Shown here one piece after another: positions 10,679 to 22,480 of a DNA stretch of 64,000 nt. The stretch comes from Bipolaris cookei (taxonomy: Eukaryota > Ascomycota > Dothideomycetes > Pleosporales > Pleosporaceae): assembly GCA_002286855.1 (NCBI GenBank), contig NRSV01000020.1, positions 248,001 through 312,000 on the forward strand, written 5' to 3'. Numbering within the stretch: position 1 is the stretch's first letter; each line of letters opens with the position of its first letter. The notes under the pieces are model-generated. The model was not told where the DNA came from and did not search any database. It was given only the letters and a program-made list of their open reading frames with translations. The position numbers and the translations under genes are program-made.

Positions 10679-12451
10679 TGATACCGAAGCTGTAGTGCTT
10701 CTTCGATGGGGAAATATTATATTGGAACATAAATAAAGTTTATATTTCACTATTCAAGGTTCCGGCCGTTCAGCTCGCGTACATGTTATGTGTAAAGATC
10801 ACTTTCCTCAGAAATATGTCCTACTGAGGCGTCCCCTGACCGCCTTCAACTCGCCACGTGACATGTATCCACACGCCCGAGGCTCTGAATTACACAAGCT
10901 TATTCTAGATCTTTCACAACCACCTTGCATGCATATCACGAAGTACCTGTATCCCAGTCTACTATTGCTTCTCTATTCTTCATGGTAGTAAAAATAATAA
11001 ATCCCCACATCCTATCCGACCCGTCATCAGCCCATATTCCGTGATGCGTCTTTTTTTTTCCTCCCATCCGTCTACATCCTGACCTTAAGTCACCAAGCAC
11101 ACACGTACACAGCGTTAAGCACCTGACCAACGCCCCCTCTCAGCCCCGCCTCCGGTTTCCCTTCGCTAACGAAGGCAACCCAACCCCATGTTTCCCCGAA
11201 AACGACCGCGTTTCTAGACTCTCTGGAACGCGAGACGTGTGCGCGAGTGCGCACGAACAAAAACACTCCGATCGACCATGGATGGGGTGCGCGCGCGCTT
11301 TTGACGCCTTGGCCTCACCGGCGCGTCTAAGCGTCGCGATGTTCCGTTTTTTTTTTGCGTTACACACATAGCCCCATGTCGTTTATGCTGGTTTCGCGGG
11401 GAAACGGGAACGGAGGGCAAGGGGTGCTGGACATATGTAGATGCGCGCGTGTCTTATTTGCGGAGAGAGAGAGGGAGGGGGAGAGATGGGGAGATAGTTA
11501 CTAGGACATGGTTCGGTGTACTTTTCGTTTGCAGGGGTGTTGCTTGTTGCTGTTGTTGTTGTTGTTGTTGTTGTTGTTGGTTTTTTGCACAGCCGACGTC
11601 CGGTAATGGAGTAATGTGGAGGTCATGGTTGATGGTGGAATGCGTGGTTGCTTCTAGTGTCGATCGGCAAATGGGCGGCTTTTTTTTCTTTCTGTAGAAG
11701 GTATGCACACACCCCTCCATCCCCCCTTCTCCCCCCTGCCCTAAACCCGCTTTCCCTTGTTGGTTTTCACCGCTACTTTGGTTGGGTGATGTGCGGCCGA
11801 CGTCAGCGGCCGAGATGTACACGTGCATTTCATGTGCAAATGTACGTATGTGTATATGTACATTGATGGAGCCATATGTCTCATACTACACCCTTGTTTT
11901 TAATGTGGAATCATCGTGATGCCAGATACACTCTACAGGAGATAGATAGGGTCGTGGATCGAGATCGAGGTTCGGGCATCGTGGTTTTCCTCGTGTGGAC
12001 AGACCTCGGGCACTTGGGGAAACGGGTATGAGTGCCTAGGTTACAGGACTATTGTGATGTGGCAGATACACACCCGACTACAGGTACGATCGCTGATTTG
12101 GCACAAGGTTCGATAGCAAAAAGATAGTTTATTGATTTTCTCATCTTGATTCGTGTCGTGGAGATTTTTTGGAAGTTACGAGTTCAAAGGCATTGGCATC
12201 GTCGATGATGACCATGGAACTTGACACGCTCCAATACTTGTGTGCCTAGACGTATGTATGGCGTACCTCTGGATCACGGTCCGACCGTAAGCATTCGCTA
12301 TCTAGAAATCGCCGATATGCATGCGTTTTTTTGACACGCGGTGACACTTGTTACACTTGAAACTCGTACTATTTGCGTAATTGTATACAAGGTATCTCCT
12401 AGTCCGGCAACGGGCGAACAGCCCGCTTCGCTCAAGTCTCAGAATGGTTCG
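10679..12451. other. Intergenic with simple repeats
   Basis: About 1.8 kb. It contains a GA-rich stretch near 11463-11490, a TGT repeat at 11551-11579 and TGTACGTATGTGTATATGTACA-like sequence near 11840. There is no convincing gene. A minus-strand polyglutamine frame over the TGT repeat was rejected. Confidence 0.5.
11551..11579. repeat. (TGT)n trinucleotide microsatellite
   Basis: Nearly ten perfect TGT units in non-coding DNA. Confidence 0.9.
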
Positions 12452-14506
12452 CTAGCCAATGCGCCCGACAATCTTACTTGTAGGTAAACCTTCCCTCCTA
12501 CGGATCCTTACCCTTACATCAGCCTTCGGAACCTTGATGCTTGCTCCATCAACGGCCGTCGGAAGCGCCCATTTTGCGTCCTTTCTCTTTGTATTCTCTC
12601 TCGCTCTATTGACCTCCTCTCTTGCCGCCTTTTCCTCTCCGGAAAGCGCGGCTGCGCCAATTGATGCTTCATTCCCTGCTTCCTGCATTTTGTCAAAGAA
12701 GCTCTTCTTTGGCGCCGGGGCAATCTCCCATAGCTGCACGATACCAGCGACCAACGGGATGAGAAGTGCAGTCTTGTACGATTCTGACAGGTCGTTCGGA
12801 GCAACAATAGAACATGAAACCGGAGCATTGAGGAAGCGGTCCGACTTATAGGTTTGTGGAGCAGAGTGCGATGTCGCCGATGAATTGATCATAGATTGAG
12901 AGAGGCCGATGTCAACAAATGTCCCCGCTTCTAGCTCCCATTCCACTTCTTTGCCTGTCCGTACAGCATCCTCTTCTTTCGGCATAATTGGCTGTTTGAT
13001 CTTGTACGTACTGACAGAGCAGCTGTACAGACGGCGAGCCTCGTTGATACACGAGCGAAGATAAGGTGAAAATGACGTGTTGAGAACTTGAATGGCTGAT
13101 CCAAAGCGTATCTCTGGTGGTGCTGGGAACGACGGATGAATCGATGGCGGTTGAAAAGCCTGGGCCCAGGTCCTAGTCTCTTTCTTGATTCTCTCGAGTG
13201 GCAGGCTTTCCAAAGTCTTCGGCTCTTGCACTTTCGACGATGAGTAAACATGTAGTAGCGTCCAGAAAACAAGCGGTATGACTTCTGAGACTATATCGTG
13301 TACAATGTGCAGAGCGATCGAGGCTCTGAGTTCCATTGGAAAATCATGCTTGGAGAATACTTGATTGAGTTTCATTAGAGGTGTTACTGTATCAGCATCT
13401 GTATCTTCCTCGCCGCTCACACTCTCATCGTCAGTCGGCACCCGCTTTACTGCTGGTTTGACCAGGTCTCCAAAGTGACTTGCAAATTTTTGTATTAATC
13501 TCTTTTGTGCTAAAGCAGATCCTGGTAGACCTTGGATAGGCGAGAATCGTGGTAAACCAAGAGCGAGTGCCCAAAAGCGTTCATTGAGAGAAGCCAAGTC
13601 CGTAGGGAGTAGTTGATAGGATTCAGTGAAATGAGTTCCAACAATCGGCGGCAGAATAGCGTTGCAACAAAACTCATTAACAAGCAAGAATAGATCGCAC
13701 TCGACCTCCGATGTACCATCCGTGAGTTCCATGTTTGAGACGCGTTCCCATTGCATCTGGTCGACAATGCTTGAGTTGAAAGTGACGAGGTCCGGAAGGG
13801 ATTCGGATAAGAGACTCAGTGATGTTTTGATAAGACTCTCCTTAGTCGGTCCTCCATACAGTTCTGTTTCAACAACTTGATTGATTTCCGGTAATATCTC
13901 AAGATAGTGGCTTTCCATTACTGAAGGTAGCTTGAATGCGTTGCGAAGAATGGCTGTTAGGTTGTTGTCCGGGATTTCCAGATTCTGCCAGTTCTTGTAG
14001 ATTTGAGCGAGTAAAGTGTCTGAAAGGAGGACATTATGTTGTGTTCCTGCGGCCTTGTACGCAATTATATTTGCGGTAGATGATTCTCTGCAAATGGTTA
14101 AGTGTATATACTATAGTAGAAGACATATTCGCGCTTACCTCACGCTCTTTAACCACTCCTCCCCACTAAGCGCGATACTCCAGAGGTTCCGAAGCCCTGG
14201 GATCCAATATGGCAGCGATTGTACCCGTCTCTTCCCATCTTTAGTCTTAACTTCGTTACCCGAGGCCGAAAAGAATCTGGTGGGCAGAAGGAAAAGGACT
14301 GCCGAGATAGCGAATTGAGGTAGAAGATCGAACCAAGAAAAGTCTTCAGGTATGAGATTCTCAAGTATCTGTAACAAGCCAAAATACCATGCAATAGCCA
14401 GTGCAATCGGACTGAAGAGCGTGATATAGCATGCTGGCAGAAACAATGCTCTTATTATGCCGTTGGAGGTATGCACTGCCAGAAACAACGTCTTGAGGGA
14501 ACCCAT
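12452..14506 (-). CDS. Cytochrome P450-like protein lacking the haem-cysteine motif
   Basis: Two exons, 14506-14139 and 14087-12452, joined by GTAAGC...GCAG, give 667 residues. An N-terminal hydrophobic part (residues 1-75, at least two membrane stretches) is followed by a P450 fold. It shows the proline hinge SLPYWIPGLRNLW, an I-helix region ending IPLVFWTLLHVYS, the K-helix ExxR as EARRLY, the DRFL (PERF-like) turn, and the C-terminal pair QLWEI and VRVRIRR. The meander leads into PVSCSIVAPNDLSES where FxxGxxxCxG should stand; no cysteine is followed by glycine or by Gly-Arg. A charged insertion of about 45 residues (FDKMQEAGNEAS...) lies before the C-terminal strand. The reading frame is intact, so this looks like a non-catalytic paralogue rather than a broken gene. 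Its role is unknown. Confidence 0.72.
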
Positions 14507-15291
14507 TCTGGCGGTGACGAAGCGGCAGTGTGCAGTGTAATTTTCGGTGAGGAGATTCAGGAAACGGAAAATGCCCAGCTCCGCTATGCGCCGTGATGAG
14601 GATCAGCTGTTGTGGGTGCCGTGATTGTCGCTGGTAAAATGGAATGACGGTGAAAAGCTCAGCCTCAAGCCATGAGGCTCTTTTCGCTTCGGCGATTATA
14701 CAAGTCTTTCTAAGCTAGAAATGGGCAATTTCGAGGACACCAGGTGTTTATGCAGGTACATAGCAGGGTGTGATTGATGCGGCTGAGGGTAATGGTTTGT
14801 CGGCCACGGTTACATTCGAGGCAGCCAGATCCCTGTTCAGCTCGCTTACTAGTACAAGTGAGAAGCTAATCATAGAACCCCTCGGTCTTATCAACATATC
14901 TGCAAGACTGACTCTGTAATCCGAACATCGTGTGAGGAACACATCTCTTACATTGTACGTACCTCCGTGACGCTAAAAAAACTTTTCAAAGTGGCAGTGT
15001 TGGTGGATTACGCCCTTTACAGAAGATAGGCTAATGTTACCGCTTCATGGGCTTGACACCAACTGCGCCCTTTACATCTACACGTCTGCTAATTCCGCTG
15101 TTGTAGTCATTTCGAAATTTCAAGACACTAATTAACAATCAGCGGAATAAGGATCTAGGGAAAGGGTATATCAAAGTACAGCATTGCGATTTCAATGCAT
15201 AATTGTTAACATTTAGCACAGCAAAAACTAAAAGCGTATCATAAATTTATCAACATACAAGATAAACGCTATTCCCCATTGACAGATCAAA
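14507..15291. promoter_or_regulatory. Divergent promoter region between the P450-like gene and HAM1
   Basis: About 785 bp between two starts. The HAM1 side is AT-rich. No defined site is recognised. Confidence 0.45.
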
Positions 15292-16128
15292 ATGGCATCC
15301 ACATCAGTTCCCAAACACCTCAACTTCATAACCGGCAACAAAAACAAGCTCGCAGAAGTCCAAGCCATCCTCTCCGGCGTCATTGAGCTGCGAAACCAGA
15401 ATGTCGATCTAGTCGAGATCCAAGGCACAGTTGAAGAAGTGACTAGAGATAAGGCGCGACGAGCTGCTGAAGCCGTAAGTCCTTTCATTATAGCATATAA
15501 TTTGACTTGAAACCCTACAACAAAATGGGAGAGGAGCATATGTCTGTTTTTTTTCAGCACATACTAACTTCACACACAGGTAAAAGGCCCCGTCCTAGTC
15601 GAAGACACCTGCCTCTGCTTCCCCGCCATGAACGACCTTCCCGGCCCCTACATGTGCGTCTTCCCCTCTTTTCCCCTTCCTAACCCCCCACTCTTTCTTA
15701 CCCTACTATTACAGCAAATGGTTCATGCTCTCTCTCGGCCCCCTCAACCTGCACAAGCTCCTCGCAGGCTTCGATGACAAATCTGCACAGGCAGTCTGCA
15801 CATTCGGGTACTGTGAGGGACCGGGCCACGAGGCAATCTTGTTTCAAGGAAGGACGGATGGCAAGTTGGTTGAGAGTCGGGGGCCTACTGTTTTTGGTAA
15901 GTCGTTTACATTCCCCCATTTCAGACATTAAAGAACGAGGGGGGAAATGAGGGGGTTTAAAAGAAGTTTTTGTTGCTAATAAAAGATATAGGTTGGGACT
16001 CATGCTTCGAATACGAAGGCAAGACATATGCGGAAATGGATAAGAACGAGAAGAACAAGATTAGCCACCGGGGCAAGGCGCTTGAGAAACTGAAGGAGTG
16101 GTTGGCGAGTAAGACGGAGTCACCTTAA
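15292..16128 (+). CDS. HAM1: Inosine triphosphate pyrophosphatase (Ham1/ITPA)
   Basis: Hydrolyses ITP, dITP and XTP to the monophosphates, cleaning the nucleotide pool. Four exons, 15292-15474, 15580-15653, 15715-15896 and 15992-16128, give 191 residues, normal for the family. The substrate-site motif appears as ITGNKNKLAEV, then LVEDTCLCFPAMNDLPGPYI restored across the second splice, KWFM, FGWDSCFE restored across the third splice, and the terminal NKISHRGKALEKL. All four family blocks are present. It converges tightly with FAP7 (129 bp between stops). Confidence 0.95.
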
Positions 16129-16257
16129 GCTCTACACCACCAGCAGGAGCACCATATAAACCTCCAATTCCCAAAAGAAAGAGAGGGAAAAAAGAAAGAA
16201 TCTCATAATCGTTACAATGGTATCATACACATTCCCCCCACCCCCTCTCCCTCCTCT

Positions 16258-16923
16258 CTATTTCTCCTCCCCCTCCCCCTCCCCCACCTTCCCATTATCC
16301 CTCCTCCACTGCTCAACCCACCCCTCACACCTCTCCAAATTCCCCTCCACATCCTTCGCATCCTCACTCTTCAACTCCACCACAATCTCCTCGCGATACG
16401 CCTCCCTTGCCTCCTCCAGCAACACCTGCATAATCTCACTATCCATATTCTCCTCCAGCTTCTTACCCGTATACCCACGCGCAGTAAGCCGGTCGTACAG
16501 GATAGACGAGTCGCACCGCAGCACGACGACGAGATCGATCCAGCGCTCCGGGAAGAGGTCGCAGGCGTGCCAGTCGAGTATGTAGCCGCCGGTGGAGTGG
16601 AGGGGGAGGGATTCGAGGTAGTCGAGGAGCTTTTGGGGTAATTGTTAGTACAACGGACTTTCGCTAGAAAAGGTCGAGCAGATAGGTTGGGGGAAGGCGT
16701 GAAGGGAGATATTAGGGGAGGGGGGGGGAATAAGTACCTTGTCTTCATCTACAATCCAACTCCCCGTCTCCTCATCTTTGCCCTCGTGGAACCCCTCATC
16801 CTTCACAATCTGGTTCACAGACAGATGCTTCAGCCCCGTTGCTTGCGCTAGTTGCTCTGCGTGCGTGGTCTTGCCTACGCCCGGTGTGCCCGTTATTATG
16901 ATGTTGGGGTTTGTGCGCCCCAT
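16258..16923 (-). CDS. FAP7: Adenylate kinase isoenzyme 6 / Fap7
   Basis: Nuclear/cytoplasmic NMP-kinase-like ATPase required for late 40S subunit maturation. Two exons, 16923-16738 and 16629-16258, give 185 residues. The Walker A loop ITGTPGVGKTT starts near residue 10. HLSVNQIVKDE and WIVDEDKLLDYLE (spanning the splice) are the NMP-binding part, GYILDWHACDLFPERWIDLVVVLRC is typical of the family with Trp replacing the more usual Tyr/His context, and the LID contains RGYTGKKLEEN. An upstream in-frame ATG would add residues of low quality, so MGRTNP is chosen. The intron is GTACTT...AAAG. Confidence 0.93.
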
Positions 16924-17925
16924 TGTTTCCTTTCCGTTTTTTTTATTCGCGTTTGCGGGTTCAGAGTGCAACAGAATGCACTCTCTCTCTATGGCCTGGA
17001 GCGAAGAATGGGGACTTGACTTTCTTTCTTTTAGTATCTTTTTTCGCTAATGGTTTCCGTAGGCGACAATCAAGAGGAATAAATTGAGTAACAAGATCTC
17101 AGTATGTGCGGTCGCGTTCAAAAAGTTGGCATGTATCGCTGTACCACAGGCGTTCCAGAATTATTTTTCCCAAGAACAACCCCCCCAATTTTCCGAACTT
17201 CACCCGGTTGCTGAGCAAGCCCCACCGCGCCGCTACTACCCCGCGCTACGTACTCAACCCGCACATATATCGGTCTCAAAAGAACGATCAGGAAATATGC
17301 AGTCCGTCTCCAACACTGCCTGCAATTAGCGGTCTAACAAAAAAAATCAAGCATGCAGGGTCGTTGTCAAAGGAGGCTTTTTACAAACAACTCCGATAGG
17401 CTGTCGTTCAAAATCGACGCGCCGTCTACAATTACGGTCCCATCACGCTCAAAATCACACGGTCCAACCATGGGGCTTCAAACTTTTTCTTTTCATTTAC
17501 TCATGACACACACTCGAGCCTGATTACGCCATTCTACTGCCATCGTAAAACATCAAGCCCCCTTTGCAATCCCAAGGAAAATACATGCAGCAAAACCCCA
17601 CCTAGACAACGCCGTTTATGCTAAGCGATCGTTGATTGTGGGCCGTGAACCTGATAAAAGGGGATGTGTGTAAAAGGGTGGGAGGTCTAGAATACTTGGT
17701 GATATGGCTAGTTCGTGACAACCCAATCAACCATTGCCCCTGCGCTCTCTTGATGCAAGTATTACGCCAGGTAAGAAGTCATGGAAAAGTGGTGTTGGAT
17801 ATAAAGAGTCGTGGAAACGTCGTGGCAAGCCGAGATCGCCATGGACCCATGTTGTAGCAGTCCGCCCTGGACGACTCGGAATATTACGCTCTTGCTAATG
17901 TGAGATATGGTGCATGCTGATGCAT
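16924..17925. other. Intergenic between FAP7 start and NAP1 stop
   Basis: About 1 kb. FAP7 promoter on the left, NAP1 3' flank on the right. I see no gene or repeat. Confidence 0.5.
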
Positions 17926-19529
17926 TTAGCTCTGCTTGCACTCGGCAGCCTCCTGCTTGGGTTTTGTGCCGTCGTTCTGCAAGTGCGTTAGTAATGTTCT
18001 AATATATTGAATCACTGTCGATGCATACCTCGTCGTCAGACTCTTCTTCCTCCTCACGGTCATCGCTGAGCTCATCCTCATCCTCGTCGTCCTCGTCTTC
18101 AAACTCGCCCTCATCAAAGTCTTCAATGTTCTCATACTGAAGAGCCTCGCCGGTGAACCAGTCAATGGCGCGGGGAATGAGCTTCTCCTTGATGTCCTCA
18201 CCAAGCTGGTAGTCGAGCTCGAGACGCTCCTCGATGTCGGAGGTGGCGTCGTCGTCGTCCTGTGGGGGCTTGGGTGGGTCGAAGAAGTTGAAGAACGACT
18301 CTGTAGGCACAGTCTTCTTAACAACGCGCGTCTGCTTGGTGTCTGCAAAGAATCATATTAGTGTCCTGTCGTGCGACAAAAGAATATCATCAAAAAAACT
18401 CACTCTTATTCCTCTGCTTCTTGCTCTCGACACGGACGGTCAGGTCCTTGCCAGCCTTCCACTCAATCTTGTCGCCCTCGGCGTGGTCGTAGATGAAGTC
18501 ACCACCGTAGCCATTCTCCTCCTGGTAGTAGTAGGTCTTGGTGATGGTCTTGTTGGTGAAGAAGTCATTGTCCTCAAACTCAAAGATGAGACGGAAACCG
18601 GGGCGGTCGAGGTACTCCATGCGAATGTCTGTGAGGTGCTTGAGGGCAGCCTCGTCGCGGTCTGTGATCATCTCGGCAAGCGAGATCTGGTTCTTCATGG
18701 CGCTCAGCCAGAACTCGGGAATACCCTTGACGTCCTTGCCCTCGTCCTTGTTGAGCTCAGCCTCGGGTTGGTCCTCGTCCTCGTCGTCCTCTTGCTGCTG
18801 CTCGCCAATCTTGACGTGCTCTTCTGAGGGCTCCTCGGCGCCGTTGACAATCTTCTGACGCGTCTGGTACAGGGGTGTGAACTTGGCAAAGTACTTCTTT
18901 TCGAGCTGGAGCACCTCTTCCTGGAACTCAGCCTCGAGCTTCGAGTGCTCCTTCTGGACACCCTTGAGGCCGGCCACTCGGCGGCGAACCGAAGCGGGAA
19001 GCGACTCAATGTAGCCGCTGGAGCGGCCGACGAGCGAGCCGAGCTTGTTCTGCATCATGGCGACGAGGGCGGGGTTGGCAGCAAAAAGCCCAGCGGCAGT
19101 GCGCTCCATGTCCTCTGCGCAACAAGAAAAAAAAGTCAGATTGGCGGTCAGGGCATGCGACAAACAGGGCAGGGCGGGGTTGGAGGGGCAGCAGCAACAA
19201 CATCAAGGATTTTTCTTTCTCGCGACGTACCTTCTTTGATGGTGCCAACACCAGGCTGCTGAGCGCGCGACGATATCGGGGCGGCATTTGCAGGCGTGTT
19301 TTGGGGGGTGCTGGTTGGGCGGACGTTAGAATGAGGGACGTCCATGTTGGATAATGTATGGAGGGGGTGGAGGGGGAAACGAGGCGAGAGGTGCAGCTGG
19401 AGTTTGTGATGGAGGGATAGTGGAGGAAGAGACAAATGTCGGGGGACAAGGGCAGAAAAAAATCGACTCAAAAACTACTTACGGAGCGGTAATGGCATCC
19501 ATCTTCCTATTGCGGATCGGCTCAGACAT
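17926..19529 (-). CDS. NAP1: Nucleosome assembly protein 1
   Basis: H2A-H2B chaperone. Five exons, 19529-19483, 19310-19231, 19114-18404, 18342-18029 and 17976-17926, give 400 residues. The N-terminus MSEPIRNRKMDAITAPTPQN is restored by the first splice and is characteristic of fungal Nap1. The central NAP fold shows the dimerisation helix (LEAEFQEEVLQLEKKYF), GIPEFWLSAMKNQ, PGFRLIFEFEDNDFF and the beta-hairpin region before WKAGKDLTV. After SFFNFFDPPKPP comes a strongly acidic stretch near residues 345-385, as expected for binding basic histones. The last exon encodes a short tail ending ECKQS, a position often carrying a CaaX-like cysteine in this family. Confidence 0.95.
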
Positions 19530-20628
19530 CTTGGCGAATGAGTGGTGTGGATGCAAGAGTGGCGAAGCGAAGTGGTTGGGGAGAGATGGAAATGTTTCGG
19601 CGGTTGAGTCGAGGCAAGGGTTGTTTTCTAGGGACGAGCCTAGTTGCGCCTAGTGTGAAAATACAAGGGATCGAGGGCGAGCCGGGGGGCTTGGGTGTGT
19701 GTGCAGGTGTGGATGAGGCGTATAAGAGTATGCAACAACGAGCAACAGCAACAATCAAGCTGGCTTCTTCTCTGCTGCCGCTGGGAATGGGAAAGAAAGA
19801 AAGCTTGTGGCGCGCAGGGCAGCCGGGCCCCGATGGTTTTGTACCCTGACCGTCTTTTCCCAGGCCCGGCGTGGCGTGGCACGCGCAACGGACGACTCAA
19901 GGCCCTCTTACCTCTGGCCAGACGGCCTCAGTCTGCTTGCAGCTTGTGCGCAGTAGCCTCTACCGCCTCCGATTGCCCTGCAACCCGCTCCCGCACCGGC
20001 TCTGGCTCTGGCACTGTCACCGCGCTGCTGCATCCATGCGTGGCCGACCTTGGCCGCCGATGCGGATGCTGCGAGCAGATGCTGCTGTAGTAGAGCAACC
20101 TGGAGACGGCACACTATGCGATGCGCCCCCCATCTCCACCCACCCAGATAGAGATTAGGAAAAAAAGGCCCTTTGCCCTCAACGAAAACCCTCCCCAGCT
20201 GCCCGACCTGATTCATCCACGTTGCAATGCTCGTCAGAGCAAGGACCCTCATCATCATGACCATGTCACCATTCTCGATCGATACAAATCGTTACATACA
20301 CGTATGTGCGTACGATACTACACCTCTATCCTCCCGAAGCCCGGAAGTGTACCACCGATAGAGCCACACCTGTCTTCTAGAACAAAGCGGGCCACTAGAA
20401 AATCTTAGAGCAAAATCTCTCCTGGGCCCCGATCCCGCCTAGCGCGTCAGCTCACATTTTGCCTTCATCGCTGATTGCTTTGCTGGGGGGTTGGAGGAAC
20501 GGAGGTAGTTCGGATATGTATGTATGTATTGTACAGATGCCATCTTGATGCTTGCACACGAGGCGGCAAAGAAAAAAAGTTTGTCTTGGTGTTCGAGCCA
20601 TATTATGCCACACATGCATGGCTCTCTC
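19530..20628. other. Intergenic between NAP1 start and transporter stop
   Basis: About 1.1 kb. The NAP1 promoter is at the left; a (TGTA)3 tract lies at 20516-20529. No gene is seen. Confidence 0.5.
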
Positions 20629-22480
20629 CTACATCTTTCCCTGGATCCTGCCCAATCTCAAAGTAGCCACTACCGCGAGACATGCCGAACACGCTCCAAT
20701 GAACAAACAGACGGCAATGCCATTGGGCCCATCCGTGCTGTGATGCTCCTCTGGCGGCGCCTCGCTCAGCTCGGGACTCTTGCCTGGTTCCAGGATGGAG
20801 AAGACGACCCAAGAAATAGCGGTGCCCATGAACTGCGGGAGCGTCGTGTACAGGTTCATGATGCCCAGATACTGCCCTGAGCTTGCTCCCCTACCCGATT
20901 CAGCACCTGCTCCGTCCGCCTTTTCTAGCTTATCCTGCGCTTCGGAGAGGTCAATCGAGGCCCGCTTCGAGTGTGTCGAGTGTGCCGTGGCCATGTTTAG
21001 GCGGTTGATTTCTACGCCGATCAATGCCCATGGGGCCCATGAAGCAACTGCCCATGAGCTGTAATCATTTTATGCAACGTCAGCTCACAATTCATCACAG
21101 AAAATCCAGGGAAGGATGTGCTTACACGCCACAGAAAGCAATGATGATAGTCGCGTGTCTTATGGAAGTCACAAAAGGCGCCATACTCATACTGCATGCA
21201 AAGATGCAATGTGCAACGATCCATGCTGTTAGCAGACTCGGCTTGCGTTTTTCCCAGGGACCCGCGTCAAACTTGCGTTTGGACGAGGGCGAGAAGCCGG
21301 GGCCTTTTTCGCTGTGTTCGGGATTCTCGACGAAGAAGGGCAGCAGGACAGACGTTATGAATGTCACGATTGAGAAAGAAACAAGAGCCGTCGAGCCGAT
21401 TCTTCCGACTTTGCCCGTCATGTCGCCGGCTGCTTTGATTTCTGGTGGCGCGTCGTACCGTAGGTAGACTTCGCCGACCCATGTGGTGCTATAAAAGAGA
21501 AAAGGAAACCAGCCTGTCCGAATTTGTTAGCTTGTGTCACTATTCTACCGAATTGGAACTCCCGAAGAAAGAAAAAACGTACCGATCCAAGCCCAAAACT
21601 GTACTGTACAGATGGCCTGTATACTTCTAGGTAAATTGATCGCAGTATGCGCAATTGTTCCAACCACCTGCTTGATATCCAAGCCTTTTGCCATACCATC
21701 GTTCACCAACACTCTCTCCGTAACTGCCCAACTGGTCGTAGCAACGGTAAGACACAAAGTCAGCGCCGCAACACCCGTCAGCTGCTTGAATTGCGTATCA
21801 CCCAGCGTGGGACCGAATATTGCCCTGAGATCCGCAGCTCCAGCCGCATATCCCACCATCTTGCCTACTGCCACCATCCTACTCGCCCAGCTACTCCCCA
21901 TCTGCTGTTTCTCAATTGGCAGCGTATCCACAATCAGGCCTCTACAGCTCCCCTGCACCGCATTGATGGCAAAGTCAATTCCGTAAATGCTAAACACAGC
22001 CACGTATACGTTTGCGCTCTTTGCCGCCGCCTCGTCCTTAATAAAGTACCGTACGACTTCTTTTGTCCAGCCCAGTAGCAGCAAAAACATGGATACCAGT
22101 ATCGTTCCGAAAAACATGTACGGGCGCCGCCGGCCCCAGCGCGAGGTAGATCGATCGGCGACGACGCCCACAACGGGCTGCATGATGAGACCCGACAGCG
22201 GGCCAGCGACCCAAACGAGGGAGATTTTGGACTTTGTGAGGCCGAGCTCGAGGAGGTAGGGCGTACAGTATGTCATTTCTACGTTCCATGTGAATCTTGA
22301 GAACCCAGGCGTTAGTTTTATATCCGTATTTAAGAGCCAATTAGAAGACCATTGGTGGAAAAAGTCCCTTATTTAAACATACTGGAGTCCAATGAGCGAC
22401 GCAGTCAGCAGTGCCATGCGTATACCCTCCGTTGGGCCCTTAACTGAGGGTGTCCCCCGCCATTGTGCAACAGACGGCAT
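20629..22480 (-). CDS. Sucrose/alpha-glucoside-type transporter (GPH family, MFS) with an apparent 1-nt frameshift
   Basis: Four exons on the minus strand: 22480-22383, 22295-21583, 21512-21126 and 21058-20629. The product resembles fission yeast Sut1 and plant SUT proton symporters. Visible are the first helix FTWNVEMTYCTPYLLELG (restored by splicing), SLVWVAGPLSGLIMQP, the MFS loop DRSTSRWGRRRPY, GSCRGLIVD, and hydrophobic segments for about 12 helices with a long charged loop before the last ones. The family motif that should read AWIGWFPFLFYSTTWVGE spans the second splice, but one base is missing near 21498: the text supports AWIGWFPF, then FYSTTWVGE only in the next frame. The summed exons are 1,628 nt, one short of a multiple of three. 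This is either a recent null allele or an assembly error; without the missing base the protein would stop early. Confidence 0.8.

Noticed and set aside
11454..11828. Minus-strand open frame with a run of 12 glutamines
   Set aside because: The run is the shadow of the TGT microsatellite; the rest has no family resemblance, structure or splice support.
21480..21600. Alternative intron to remove the transporter frameshift
   Set aside because: A donor at CA|GTTTTG would keep the frame but delete the conserved FWAWIGWFPF stretch and uses a poor donor; a base deletion explains the data better.
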